Shown one piece after another: positions 1-10,628 of a DNA stretch of 60,589 nucleotides. This stretch comes from Prorocentrum cordatum (Eukaryota > Sar > Dinophyceae > Prorocentrales > Prorocentraceae). A model generated the notes under the pieces. That model was not told where the DNA came from. It worked only from the letters and a program-made list of their open reading frames with translations, and did no database searches. Position 1 is the stretch's first letter. Every line of letters starts with the position of its first letter. The stretch lies in assembly GCA_963575745.1 (NCBI GenBank), contig CAUYUJ010012213.1, forward strand, positions 260,683 through 321,271. The letters run 5' to 3'. The translations under genes and the position numbers were made by a program.

Positions 1-412
1 GGCGGCCTCGGGCCATTTCGGCACACCCCTCACGAGGATCGTGGCCCCATAGGGAGCTCCACCGAAGGCGCCCAGTGGCTGCGTTCGCATGGCGGCCTCG
101 GGCCATTTCGGCACACCCCTCACGAGGATCGTGGCCCCATAGGGAGCTCCACCGAAAGCCCCAGTGGCTGCGTTCGCATGGCGGCCTCGGGCTATTTCGA
201 CACACCCCTCACGAGGACCGTGGCTCCATAGGGAGCTCCACCGAAGGCCCCAGTGGCAGGGTTCGCATGGCGGCCTCGGGCTATTTTGACACATCCCTCA
301 CGAGGACCGTGGCTCCATAGGGAGCTCCACCGAAGGCGCCAGTGGCAGGGTTCGCACGGCGGCCCCGGGCCATTGCGGCACATCCCTCACGAGGATCGTG
401 GCCCCATAGTTG
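1..412. repeat. 89-90 bp tandem repeat, about 4.6 copies
   Basis: Units begin at 1, 91, 180, 269 and 358, each starting GGCGGCC and containing CACGAGGATCGTGGCCCCAT. The first unit is 90 bp and the next three are 89 bp. On the minus strand a unit reads as about 30 residues (YGATILVRGVPKWPEAAMR). Because most units are 89 bp the frame slips from unit to unit. A shorter relative of the same string lies at about 602-625. The array touches a coding-like minus-strand stretch, so it may have grown from an exon end. Confidence 0.9.
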
Positions 413-606
413 TGCTGCTTCAACAACCGCGCCTGGGCGTCGTACTCCGCCTTGTCGACGTGCAACGCCACCTCCTCCCTCATGGCTCTCAAGGCCTTCT
501 CCTGCTTCTGCTCCTCGGTGAGAGGGGCGCCGTCCTTGTCGTCGTCGGCGCCCGCGAAGACAGCCACGAACGTGCCCCTGAGCATGTCGGGCTCCGGCGG
601 AAAGCC
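404..606 (-). CDS. Possible minus-strand exon, charged helical protein, unknown function
   Basis: The minus strand from about 606 to 404 reads as ordinary protein: FPPEPDMLRGTFVAVFAG followed by an Asp/Lys-rich and then Glu/Lys/Arg-rich helical stretch ending LLKQHNYG. The frame then enters the 89-bp repeat array. No convincing start codon, leader or splice sites could be fixed, so this is a partial exon at best. It points the opposite way from gene A, so a strand switch would lie between about 0.7 and 1.9 kb. The family is not recognised. Confidence 0.4.
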
Positions 607-929
607 GTGGCCACATAGGGAGCGCGGGCCAAGATGGCATTCACAATTGCAGTATCTACACAACAGCATATGGTTGGGTCCTTCGCCAGGCTAATTTCCC
701 TGCACGCACTCTTCTTCACTGTGAGGCGTGCCCCCCTTGAGAGACGAGCGCTCCTGTGGGCCCGCAGCTCATGTGGGAGATCTGCTTCAAAGGAAGCCAC
801 CTCTGTCCTTCCCTGTCAAGATCACGGCAGTATCGAGTTGTTCAGTTCAAGCAGGTACCGAGCGACGTTCCTACTTCGAGGATGAGCCGCCCTGCACATG
901 TGTGTCTAGACACAATCCAAGACTCCTGG

Positions 930-1160
930 CTTCAAAACCTCACGACGTATCAACTCGAACCCCCGTCCTCCATCCGCGTAGTTGTTGGACGTTTTTGAGA
1001 TGAATGCGCACAGCGCCGAGACGTGAACCATATGTTGAAAACTAATTGTCTTCCATCCGTGTAATTGGTGGGAGAGTACAAGACGAATGTGCCCGCCGTT
1101 GTGGGCGAGGGCCACGTTTAGAGAAAAACCGGCCCTCCGCTGTGCAACTGTTGGAAGTGC
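930..1160. repeat. Three degenerate ~85 bp units with CCATCCGTGTAGTTGTT core
   Basis: The core recurs at about 967, 1050 and 1133 (CCTCCATCCGCGTAGTTGTT, then TTCCATCCGTGTAATTGGT, then CCTCCGCTGTGCAACTGTT), spaced about 83 bp. Single relatives occur at about 44491-44512 and 55214-55240, the first at least preceded by CATTTTGAAA. The family is therefore dispersed. No gene is seen between 670 and 1240. Confidence 0.55.
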
Positions 1161-1289
1161 TGCGTCTTGGTAAACATATTGGCAGGGAATCTCAAGCGAA
1201 ACGCCCAGCCTGGACTACGGACTCGCCTTTAGGGCGCCAGTGAGGAATGTATTGGAAGGACGAGGGCTTAAGGAATGAGGGTGCTGGTG

Positions 1290-1802
1290 ACAGAAGGACG
1301 CGAGAGGAGCAGGATGAGGATGAGGAGGAGGAGACACAAGAGAGGAGGAGCAGGAGGAGGAGGAGGAGGAGGAGGAGAAGGAGGAGGAGGAGGAGGAGGA
1401 GACACAGGAGGAGGAGGGAGGAGGAGGAGGAAGGAGGAGGAGGAGGAGGAGGAGGAGGAGGAGACACAGGAGGAGAGGAGGAGGAGGAGGAGGAGGAGGA
1501 GGAGGAGGGAGGAGGAGGAGGAGGAGGAGGAGGAAAGGAGGAGGAGGAGGGAGGAGGAGGAGGGGGAGGGGGAGGGGGAGGGGGAGGGGGGGGAAGGGGG
1601 AGGGGGAGGCGGAGGGGGAGGGGAGGGGGAGGGGGAAGGGGAGAGGAGAGGAGGAGGAGGAGGAGGAGAAAGAGAAGGAGGAGACCCAGGAGGAGGAGGG
1701 GGAGGAGGAGGCGGAGACGGACAAAGAGAAGGAGGGCGGATGAGGAGGAGGACGGGGACCAGGAGGACGAGGAGGACGAGGAGGACGAGGAGGAGGAGGA
1801 GT
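1290..1802. repeat. Purine-rich (GGA)n/(GAG)n tract
   Basis: About 510 bp of GGA/GAG/GGG triplets, almost free of pyrimidines on the + strand. The open frames across it are only Glu/Gly/Arg or Ser/Pro/Leu homopolymer and are not treated as genes. It ends about 180 bp before the first recognised exon of gene A. Confidence 0.95.
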
Positions 1803-1978
1803 AGGAGGTTGGTAGCGGGCTGAATCCCGGATCCAGGTACGTGTAAGAGTGACTCTTTGCCGGAGAGACTCTTGATGCGGGCTCACCGCATCTCCCTCCC
1901 GCATTAGTCTGCACTCCTGGAGTTGGCCTCCCCGCGGCCCGGCCCCCTCAACTCGTGCACCAAGGGTATCTATTGCAG

Positions 1979-2892
1979 AGGGTCACTCTTCTGCACTGCC
2001 GTCGGGCGGATTCTGAGCAGCTGAGGTACTTCACCTTAGAGCTTCGGGATGCTTACGGCAACCGTGTCGTGAGCCCGCAGTATGGCGCCAGTCCAGAGAT
2101 CACCGCTCGCCTGGTCTGGCAGTCGGAGCCCGAGAGCCTGGCCCTTGCTGACATCGACGACGCTACTCTGCTCGACGAGACGTTCGGAGTTTATGCATTC
2201 GCCTCTCACATTGAGCTGAACGCTGATGGAACTTACAACGTTTCCTACACTGCTTTCCGTGCAGGTCTGAATCACCTGGAGGTCTACGTCGACGGACTTT
2301 TGGTGGAGGGCCATTTGGCCGGTGCGGACAACCCAAACACCGATGGATTCAACGGCCCGGTCAGCGTCACGGGTCATTTTAACTCTCACCCAGACGCCTA
2401 CATGACGTTTGTTTTCCCTGGAGACCCACCTGCTGAATGCACGACTGGTGTGTTTTGCAACGTGTCCATCCGGGTGCGAGACGCCTATGGCAACTACATA
2501 TCTGACGACAGTGCAGAGTACTTGGAGATCGAAACGACCTACACCACGTGCGACACGACGAATAGAGCCGATCCGGCGTGTGCCATCGTAGACTCTGGCA
2601 GGTGCCGCCAACAGAACAGTTCGTTTCATCTCTGCAGCATGGTGCCAACCGTCAGCGGCAGCTTCCTGCTGCGCCTGCTCGTGGACGGTGCCGACGTGTC
2701 GGCCCTCGAGTACACCGACGTCGTTGAGCAGGAAGAGGTTACACGGAGAGTGCACGGTCTCGCGCGTGGCCCCTTCAGCTCTGAGATTGCTGTTGGCTCC
2801 ATCGAGGCCTCCTCCTGCCTCATGGAGGGCCCGGGGCTCCTCGTTGGCGGCAACGTTGCCGGCTTCGTCCAGGAGGTGCTGGTGCAGTTGAG
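1979..2892 (+). CDS. Gene A, first recognised exon: filamin-type repeats
   Basis: The exon follows the acceptor TATTGCAG (AG at 1977-1978) and ends at 2892 before a GT donor (2893). It contains at least two filamin/immunoglobulin-like repeats, marked by YFTLELRDAYGNRV and CNVSIRVRDAYGNYIS, each followed by a strand like GTYNVSYTAFRAG or GSFLLRLLVDG. The exon ends in VLVQLR, and the next exon supplies DTWGNN, completing the same motif across the splice. The intron 2893-3069 (177 nt) is GT-AG. No ATG, signal peptide or leader was found upstream, so the 5' end of the gene is missing or in unrecognised exons. Such repeats usually occur in extracellular or cytoskeletal scaffold proteins. Confidence 0.85.
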
Positions 2893-3069
2893 GTCGGCCA
2901 CGCGCCGAGGGGTGTAGGGGCAGGGGGAAAAGGCTTTTCAGAAGTACTCCTGCTTCATGGAAGTGGCGGGCCTTGTCTGTAGGTGTAGGGCCATCGCCTT
3001 CTAAGAAGCAGTCTCCTTCTAAGAAGCCTTCCCCCCTCCCCCTACCCCCTTTTGCGCGCCGCCAATGAG

Positions 3070-5227
3070 GGACACTTGGGGCAACAATCGCACCACCAGC
3101 CTCCCAGAGATGGCGGAGGACGAGACCACGGTCTTAGCACACCTCGGGGGGACGCAGCTCGAGGCCGTGAACAACAACAACGGCACCCTGACCGTCTTGG
3201 TCAATACGCTACTCTCTGGACTATTCCAGCTGCGCGTGCGTCTCGGCGAGGGATGCGTTGAGGACCCTGTCGTCGACGGGCTGTGCGTTGACGTGGCCGG
3301 CTCGCCCACCGAGCTGCTCTTTTGGAGGCCAGGGGAGGTCTCGGCGCCTTCGGACCTCGGAATCTATTGCCTTACCCCCGACGCAATGACCGCGGGCACC
3401 ATCTCCGAGTTCACGTGCACAGGGCGGGATGAGTTCGGGAATTTGAACCTCACCGCCGGGCTCAACTTGTCGGCGGACTTCAAGCTGCTCGCCGACCCCA
3501 CGGGCACAGACGAGCCGGTGTCTGGCTGGTGGGTCGGCGATGACATTGAGCTCGGAGACTCGCTGGCCTTCCACGGCGTCTACGATCCAGCAGACCAGCT
3601 GTACCACTTCCATCCGGTCGTATCTCGAGCAGGCACGTATTTGATCAAGCTGACGCTGGCCGTGCAAGGGGGCGTGTTCGCCAAGTATCACACAAACCTC
3701 GGCTTCAACTCCCTCCTGGCCCTGAAGGCTGAACCTCAGCACGTAGACGAGGACGACTTCGTGTACACGAGGATCGACCCGGCATTGAACAATTTGTCCT
3801 TAAATATGACGGCTCTGTATGAAGAATTGGGCATCGAGGAGTATTGGAGCGCCGAGTGGTTTGGCTACCTCCTTCCAGAGCTCACGGGGAATCACACGGT
3901 GGTGGTCCGCGCGGGTGGGCGCGTCCGGCTGGAGCTCGACGACGCTACCGTGTACGACGGCATGGAGGGCCTTTCCGACGTACCGTCGCCGAGCGATTTC
4001 CGAGTGGACTACTATTTCACCGCCGACCTCCCCGTGCCCGTGCGTGTGTACTACGAACACGGCCAGGGGGCCGCCTTCTTCGAGATGTCGCTGCTGCGGA
4101 CAGATGGTCCGCACAGTCACTTGGAGGCCCCCATCCCGGCGGAGCGTTTCTTCCACTTCCGCACGCTGCGGAACGTGGAGTACCACATGATGGGGGCCGG
4201 GGAGCCGGTTCAGACCGTCGTCGGGGCTGCCGCGCTGACCGGCCGGCTCAGCAGCATCGAGGGCGGCCTCACCCATTTGACGGCCTCCGTCCAGAACGTC
4301 TTCGAGCTGGCCACCCGCGACGTCTTCGGCAACGCGCGCACTCGGGTCCCGGACGAGCGAGTCACCGGGCGCCTGCTCGGGCCCCCGCTGGTCGAGTTTG
4401 AGTTCATCCCCCTGGCGGGCAACGCCATCATCACAGGGCGCCTCACTCCCCTGGCCACAGGTACAACGTGGCTCGAGATCATGGTCGCCGACGAGCCGAT
4501 CGAGGGCTCTCCGTTCCCGATCACCGTGGTCCCCGGCCCCACCTGGGGGGACGATACGCTGATTGAGGGGATGCCCACCGAGATCTGGGCGGGCGTGATA
4601 TCGTGCTTCAACTTGACCCTCCGCGACACCAACGAGAACGAACGCCTGAGCTTCTACAGCGATGACGGGATCGAGGAGACCGTCGTTTGCGACGATCCCG
4701 ATGTGTACATTAACATGATCAATACGACAGAGACTCAAGGAACCTATGAGGTTTGTTTCAACAAAACTGTCCTGCCAAACGTGGTTGGCTCGGTGTATGG
4801 GCTGCTCTCCATGTCGTGCGAGGTGAACGACAGAGCAACAAGCAACTTCCCGTACGAAATCAAGGTGAATCCTTACCCCGTTGAGCCCACATGGCCCTCC
4901 TCTGAGAGCCCGCCGGACTATGCGCAGTATGGCCCGTACCATTTCCCAGTGCGCGTGGACGACACAGCCGGGCGCAAGGATTGGCCGTCGACATTTTTCA
5001 AGAAGGCTGCGACGGATGATGATCAGAACCCGGCTCAGTATTGGAACGAGGTGCAGCTCATCTACTCGGACAGCTTCGGCAACGCGATCGTGGGCGACGA
5101 CTCGGTGGAGCTGCTGTGCGAGGTGCGGGGCCCGCACGACCTCGGGCTTCAGAGGGGCCTCCTGTACACCCTGCCGTACAACCTGGACACCACCACAGGT
5201 TATTTCACGGTCCGAGGACGTAGAAAG
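3070..5227 (+). CDS. Gene A, second exon: filamin-type repeats with an embedded PA14-like module
   Basis: This long exon continues in frame from 3070 (codon AG|G gives Arg). Filamin-like D-x-x-G-N motifs appear as DTWGNN, GRDEFGNLN, TRDVFGNAR, LRDTNENER and YSDSFGNAI. Between about 3840 and 4100 a PA14-like fold is suggested by YWSAEWFGYLLPEL followed by GGRVRLELDD and RVYYEHGQGAAFFEM. Many NxS/T sites suggest a secreted or surface protein. The exon probably ends at 5227 (GAAAG|GTGTGCG). A small extra exon at 5350-5392 was considered but its phase does not fit. The partner after the splice appears to be the exon from 5452. Confidence 0.85.
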
Positions 5228-5451
5228 GTGTGCGCTAGGTTTCAGTGAAGCTTTTCTTTGTACAGGAGGAATTTTTCCAATATAGTTACGCAATAGTATG
5301 GGGACGATTTTTCCACGATGTTTTGACTATTCTCTCTTTTTTTTCCAAGCTCCGCCTGTATGAGGACATGCCCGACCTAACTCTAGCATCAGGTCCAGAA
5401 CGGGTCTCCGGAGGATTTGGTGGTTGTGGTGCATGCTTCTCTTCTCCCCAG

Positions 5452-6861
5452 GTCTCGCTGGACTTCTGGGAGGCTGGCTCGCACCAGGTGTTTTGCTCCG
5501 CGGCGAAGCGCGGTGGGCTCAACGTGCAGGTGTTCGCCAACTCGGTGCTGGAGGGCCGGCCGGCAAGCGAGACGGTGGCCTCGAACGTCAGCTTTGCCAG
5601 CGTGGAGGAGTCTGGGGTCCTCGCTGGGGCGACGAGTGGATACGCCTCCGCGCGCTGGGACGGCCAGCTCATGGCCCCCGAGACCGCCAACTACACGTTT
5701 GCCTTGGTCGTCGCTTGCCAGAGTGCAGCGCTGATTCTCAACGGCACGCACTACATGTCGATCCGTGAGTCTGGCTCTTTTGAGATGGGCCCCATTGAGC
5801 TCTCGCAGGGGGCGTTGTACACCCTGCAAGTGTCGTGGGGCGCCAGTGAGCTCGCGGGCTCGATGCAGCTGCTCTGGGAACACGACCGCGGTCTCCCCCG
5901 CGAGCTGATCCCGAGCGAGCGGCTGTACCATTCCAAGCAGCTGCTCTACGGGTATCCGGTCTCTGTGGAGGTGATTGATGTTCCGGGGCCAGTCGAGAGT
6001 TTCTACAGGGCAGAGCCTTTCGTGGAGGGGGAGGTGACGCTCGTATGGTCGCCACCCATTAGCGATGGCGGCCGAGCGATAGAGAGCTACCGGTTGGTCC
6101 ACGACGGCGGCTTGGGGGGCGAGGCGGTCGAGTTCGTCACCACCCAGGTCGAAAATCCGGACATCCCAGGCTCGTACATTACCACCGAGGTCATCCCCGC
6201 CTCACAGCTCAGCAGCACCGTGACCCTTCCCACGGGGTCCTTCTACCGCTTCTGGCTGATCGCCAGCAATGACGACAGCGCGTATGGGGACGAGCCCTCC
6301 TTCTCCTTCGCCTCCTACTACGGACTGGACGGCGGAGGCGCCTCCGACCTGCCCGTCAACCTCACGGTGACGCCGTCCTCGGACCTGGGCGCCCCTCCGG
6401 GCCCCCTCCTCGTGGGCGCCGAGGAGTTCGAGGACGGCTCCGGGCGGGTGACCGTGCAGCTGGCGCCCCCGTCGGAGGGGAACTCGGACATGCTCATCGG
6501 CTACCGGGTCTACCTGGACTACTTCCTGCAGGGCATCTTCAACCCCGCCGCGCTCGTCGCCGCGGGGCGCTCCGCCAACCACACCCCCGTCGACGTCGAC
6601 CTCCCGGGCCTCGTGCAGGGCCTGGACTACCGCGTCTACGCGGCCTTCGATTATTTCTCGGGCGAGTCCAGCCTGAGCGATCCTCTCGAGGTGACCTGCT
6701 GCCAGTTCGGGCCGCCGGACGCGCCAGTGGACCTTCGGCGATATGTCGACGAGGATGCGGAGGTTCCACCGCAGGCCGCCATGCGGATAACGGTGGAGTG
6801 GGATGCCCCGCTCAGCGGCAGCTTCCGTCCCATCACCCACTATCTCGTGACAAGGGGCCAG
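5452..6861 (+). CDS. Gene A, third exon: PA14 module and first FN3 modules
   Basis: The exon starts after CTTCTCCCCAG (AG at 5450-5451). Its first half is a clear PA14-type module: ASARWDGQLMAPETANYTFA, then LILNGTHY, then GALYTLQVSWG, LLWEHD and IPSERLYHS. PA14 modules are beta-barrel carbohydrate- or protein-binding domains in secreted proteins. FN3 modules follow, for example VTLVWSPPISDGGRAIESYR (about 6030) and MLIGYRVYLDYF (about 6490), with a third beginning near 6712. The exon ends inside that FN3 at ITHYLVTRGQ; the likely donor is GA (6862-6863), a donor type known in dinoflagellates, and the next exon at 7415 restores the FN3 strand. Confidence 0.85.
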
Positions 6862-7414
6862 GAATCGCGCAAACGGTAGCTTCGCGCGTCCGCGGACGCC
6901 GTCCCCGCGGGCGCCAGACCCCCTCCCCATCCTCTCCTCCCCAGCGCGCGAATTGGCGGACGAAGAGCAACGCTGAAGAACGAACTGCTCTTGCTGCCGG
7001 GGACGCCTGCCCCAGGGCGGCCAGAAAGCCTATATACCTGCACGTGCCGCTGCAGGGGGCAGACGTTTCCCGGCCGCCCCGGGGGGAGGCGTCCCCGAGG
7101 GCGGACGGCTCATTTCTTCAGGAGCGAAAGGAGGACGTACATGTACATGCATCCACGCTGGTTTCGAGAGCGCGCGTTGCACAAGTGTTCGTATCACGCG
7201 GCCGGTCACGCGAATCGAGGGGCCGTGTTCATGTACATGGCTGGGCGCGTGCGTCCTTTGTGGGCTCCCTATATTTCTGTCGCCGCCCTCGCCCGCGGAG
7301 CGAGCAGCGCGCATGGGGGGAGAGCGGTGGGCCTGGCGCTCTGGCGGCGCGTTTCCGTGGTCGGGCGCGCGCGGAGCTCCGTGAGCCCGCCTCGGCCCTC
7401 TTTTGCCCTCCGAG

Positions 7415-7779
7415 GTGAGCTTCACGCCCGTGATCGTCCTGCAGACCACCGAGGTCCTGCGCGCCACCGAGGCTCGGGCCGGGCGAAAGGGGGGGATTGG
7501 GAAAGGGGGGGTTACGAAATCTGCTGCATGCAGCTGGCTTCGGCCTCACCGAGGGGCCCATTCCTCGATAATTACACGGGCGCCTCCCGGCGCCGGGAGG
7601 CGCCGGGGAAATCAGCTGCGTGAGCTGAGTCTGAACCCCCCCCTTTGCTATCCCCCCTTTCGCCCGACCCGAGAGGTCCTGAAGATCACCAACGGCTCCG
7701 AGGACAGGGTGATGGCATTCGAGGGCCTCGCGCCCGGGGCCTTCCACTCCGTGCGCGTCGCCGCGGCGACGGGCCACAG
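7415..7779 (+). CDS. Gene A, exons 4 and 5: FN3 halves split by a TIR-element intron
   Basis: Exon 4 (7415-7471) reads VSFTPVIVLQTTEVLRATE and follows a CCGAG acceptor. Exon 5 (7676-7779) reads VLKITNGSEDRVMAFEGL and then SVRVAAATGH. Joining 7471 to 7676 gives a continuous FN3 module with no frame change. The intron 7472-7675 begins GC and ends AG and is 204 nt; an alternative GT-AG reading (7454-7675, 222 nt) also keeps the frame. The intron lacks stop codons in frame, so retention would add 68 residues without truncation. Exon 5 appears to join exon 6 at 8944, giving AATGH|SDEPRD. Confidence 0.8.
7472..7675 (+). mobile_element. Introner-like TIR element forming an intron (family 1, copy A)
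   Basis: The element core is 7474-7672. Its left end TCGGGCCGGGCGAAAGGGGG and the reverse complement of its right end match at 19 of 20 positions. It is flanked by GAGGC (7469-7473) and GAGGT (7673-7677), a near-perfect short target duplication. The duplication provides both GAG|GC at the donor and GAG|GT after the acceptor, so the insertion itself explains the intron. The interior holds GCTGCATGCAGC and a palindromic AGCTGCGTGAGCT stretch, and is shared with 39198-39392. No transposase is encoded, so it would be non-autonomous. Confidence 0.8.
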
Positions 7780-8311
7780 GGGGCCCCGAGGCCGTTGATC
7801 GGGCGGCGAGGGTCGAGCTTCGAGGATCGGGGATCCAGCGTCGAGGCTGCAGTTTCGAGGATCAAGGCTCGAGGATCGAACGGAGTACGCCCGCCCGCTG
7901 CTGCCGCACCGCGTGCGGCATGACCGGTGGGCCGCGCACCAGAGGCCATGCTTGCCAAGAGCTCACCCTCGCAGAGGAGCAAGGAAGAATCAGGAGGGGA
8001 AACATCACACATATAAAATCAGTACTCGGTTCCCCAGAAAATGTGGGAACATATGGGAAGTGGGGGGAAGACAGCACCCCCGAAAATAGGAGAAGGTATG
8101 GGGAATCCTGTTATCTGTGTCTACTTATTGGTGCGCCCCGGGGCCCCGTTCAAAGAAGGGATGCAGCGCTCCAAGATCTCAAGAGGCTTTCTTCGTGTCC
8201 TGCGCGGTAGGCCGAGCGTGTCCTGCGCGGCGCGCGGCCGAGAGGGCCGCCGGAGGCCAGCGTATATCCCCAGGACGCCTCCTGGGCCGATCGCCGCACG
8301 ACGGGATCTCG

Positions 8312-8547
8312 TCCTCCTCCTCCTCCTCCTCCTCCTCCTCCTCCTCCTCCTCCTCCTCCTCCTCCTCCTCCCCCTCCTCCTTCTCCTCCTCCCCCTCCTC
8401 CCTCCTCCTCCTCCTCCTCCTCCTCCTCCTCCTCCTCCTCCTCCGCCTCCTCCTCCTCCTCCGCCGCCTCCTCCTTCTCCTCCTCCTCCTCCTCCTCCTC
8501 CTCCTCCTCCTCCTCCTCCTCCTCCTCCTCCTCCTCCTCCTCCTCCC
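8312..8547. repeat. (TCC)n tract
   Basis: About 235 bp of CTC/TCC triplets with few interruptions, inside the intron of gene A between 7780 and 8943. No coding signal is seen in 7800-8900 apart from repeat-driven open frames. Confidence 0.95.
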
Positions 8548-8680
8548 CCGGGCCGCCGAGGTGAGCGAGGCCGGGCAGGGGCCCTGGAGCGAGGCGGGAG
8601 GGAGCCAACCGCGCACCCACGCCGATCCTGGCCGGGCGATCCCTGCCCCAGGGCTGGTGCACGTGCCCTCCCAGCACTGT

Positions 8681-8764
8681 CGTAGTCGTCGTCGTCGTCG
8701 TCCTCCTCCTCCTCCTCCTCCTCCTCCTCCTCCTCCTCCTCCTCCTCCTCCTCCTCCTCCTCCA

Positions 8765-8818
<54 letters not shown>

Positions 8819-8820
8819 AG
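8681..8820. repeat. Compound (TCG)n(TCC)n(TCG)n tract
   Basis: TCG triplets (8683-8700), TCC triplets (8701-8762), then TCG triplets (8765-8820). Intronic in gene A, close to the next exon. Confidence 0.9.
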
Positions 8821-8943
8821 TCAACGTCATCGTCGGGCGTGCTTACTGGTCCTGGGCCTGGCATGGCCATGGCCAGGCTCGGCGTAGGCACAACGACCGG
8901 CGCCCTCCCGCGAGGAGCTTTTCCTCGCCGCGACGGGCTACAG

Positions 8944-9070
8944 CGACGAACCCCGGGACGTGGCGCCCACGGCGCAGTCCGGGGGCGAGATCGTGCTCGG
9001 CTGGGCGGAGCCGCTGCAGGTGGGCAGCGGCCTGGTGGCCTACAACGTCTATGTGTATGTGGACGGCGAG
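8944..9070 (+). CDS. Gene A, exon 6: FN3 module, N-terminal half
   Basis: The exon follows GGGCTACAG (AG at 8942-8943) and encodes SDEPRDVAPTAQSGGEIVLG then WAEPLQ and AYNVYVYVDGE. It ends at 9070 before a GA donor (GAG|GAGATT). The next exon begins after GGCGAG|GACGTC at 15553, so the join reads VDGE|DVLLGQ. The sequence just before the acceptor (GCCGCGACGGGCTACAG) nearly repeats the end of exon 5 (GCGGCGACGGGCCACAG), an unusually long duplication bracketing the intron. Confidence 0.8.
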
Positions 9071-9177
9071 GAGATTCCCCTGCAGCTCCCGTTCCCATCC
9101 TCGCCCTCCTGGCCCTGGTCGTCGTCGTCGTCGTCGTCCTCCTCCTCCTCCTTTTCCTCACTCTGTCGCAGGAGAAC

Positions 9178-9332
9178 AAACTGCATAAACGCAATCCTCC
9201 GCGGAGCTCCCGATGGATTTCTGGGAGCTGCGCTGCAACCCCTTGGTAGCGCCTCCGGCGCCGGGGATGGGGGGGTCCTGCGCAGATCCACGAAATCCTC
9301 GCGGACCGTCAACAGCTTGTGTCATGCAGTTT
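9178..9332. mobile_element. Foldback element with ~45 bp inverted arms
   Basis: The left arm starts AAACTGCATAAACGCAA and contains GGATTTCTGGGAGCTGCGC. The reverse complement of the right arm starts AAACTGCATGACACAAG and contains GGATTTCGTGGATCTGCGC. The loop carries GCGCCTCCGGCGCC, also present in the 31.6-kb foldback and close to the loop of the 39.2-kb element. It lies in the intron after exon 6 of gene A. No coding capacity, so it would be a non-autonomous element. Confidence 0.6.
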
Positions 9333-9371
9333 TTCTTTCCTCTACTCGGGCAGCGCAAGAGGGGGACACTC

Positions 9372-9520
9372 GCAAATTGATCGCCGATAGGGGCCCGATT
9401 GCCATCCCGTGAAGGAACGTGTGGTTTCGCTAGCGGGAACCTATCGCATCAGCGATGTATCGCCGATATCAGGTAGATGTTCCCCGCCCTGAGCCGGTCC
9501 ACCCCGAACGTTCCCCCTCA
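9372..9520. repeat. Dispersed ATCGCCGATA repeat, copy 1
   Basis: Contains ATCGCCGATAGGGGCCCGAT, GGAACGT, TATCGCCGAT and GTAGATGTTCCCC in the same order as 21845-21985, though diverged. A shorter relative may be at about 35620-35675. Intronic in gene A. No protein signal. Confidence 0.5.
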
Positions 9521-10628
9521 CCCCTTTTTCCGTCTAAAGACCTCTTCCTCGTGGGACCACCAGGCGTGTCGGTAGGGCAGTCTGGGCGTTTCGGCCGATA
9601 TTCTTCTTCTGATGTCTTATACTGCAGAGTTTGAAATTCTTGATACAGGACGTGGAGGATAAGGCCGTCCCTCGGTGGCCTTCGGCGTACTTCAGGCGGC
9701 AGCTGCCGTGCCCCCTGTGCAGCACCCCCCTGGATCCCCCTGCCTCGCTGGCAATGCTCACCACGCCTGCCTGGCTTTCTCCTCTAGTCCATCTGGCCTG
9801 TCGCTGTGCCGTTGTCAGCGGGGCCGGCTCGCGGTCGTTTGGGCCTCCCACGTGCACTGTCTGGTGGACTTTAGGGTGCTGTGACCGCGCCGGAGTGGTT
9901 TAGCCTTTCGCAGCCGCAACAGCTCCCCGGGCTCATCCCCCCTCTTCCGGCAGGTTTGCGTCGTTCCACGTTCCTCGGCAGCTCAGCTCCCCTAGCCAGC
10001 ACACGTCGTTGGGACGGATCGGGCCTGGCGCCCCACTGGCGACTCGCTCATCGGGCTTCGCGCCTGCCCCCCACCCGGAATGACGGGCACGTCAGCCCTG
10101 GTGCACGTCATGTCGCTGTGTGGGTTATGCCTCACGGCAGGCAGCGAATCTCTCGACATTTTGTCAGATTGCACGTGCCCGAGCTTCTCAGGATGTTCCC
10201 TGCCGTCAGCTTCCCGCACAGCCCCGCGGCTGCTTTGTGAGTGGGCCGGCCGGCTAGCGGCGCGTCTTGTAGCTAATTAGGCTTGCCCGTCGGCCCGGAC
10301 ACCCTGTTCGCCGCCTGCACTCTTCGCTCGCGGCCGCGACCAAAAGAAACGTATCCCTACAGGCGGTGGCATAGTCTGCCCCTGCCAGCCCGGCACTCGA
10401 CCCGTTTCGCGCGCCCGCGAACCAAAAAGTATCCTTACCAGGCCATCTCAGAACTATGCCCATGCAAGTTGCAGGGAAGTAGGGGATCACGCAGTGGGAA
10501 AGAGAGCTGGGGAGGCCAGTCACATCGAAATTTGAATCAGCCTGAGCAGAAAGAGGAGGAACGGCGGAGGGCAAGGATGAGACAGGAGGCGGAAGAGGAG
10601 GAAGAGGAGGAGAAAGATAAGGAGGAAG
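9521..10628. other. Intronic stretch without recognised genes
   Basis: Short open frames are present but none shows domain-like or ordinary protein composition, and no leader or RNA gene was seen. Confidence 0.5.

Noticed and set aside
1215-1914. Long open frames across the purine-rich tract
   Set aside because: They consist only of Glu/Gly/Arg or Ser/Pro/Leu runs in every frame, as expected for a GGA repeat, with no normal protein segment.
5350-5392. A 43-nt exon of gene A (LRLYEDMPDLTLAS)
   Set aside because: It has plausible splice edges, but its length shifts the phase so that the next exon would be misread; direct joining of 5227 to 5452 keeps the frame.
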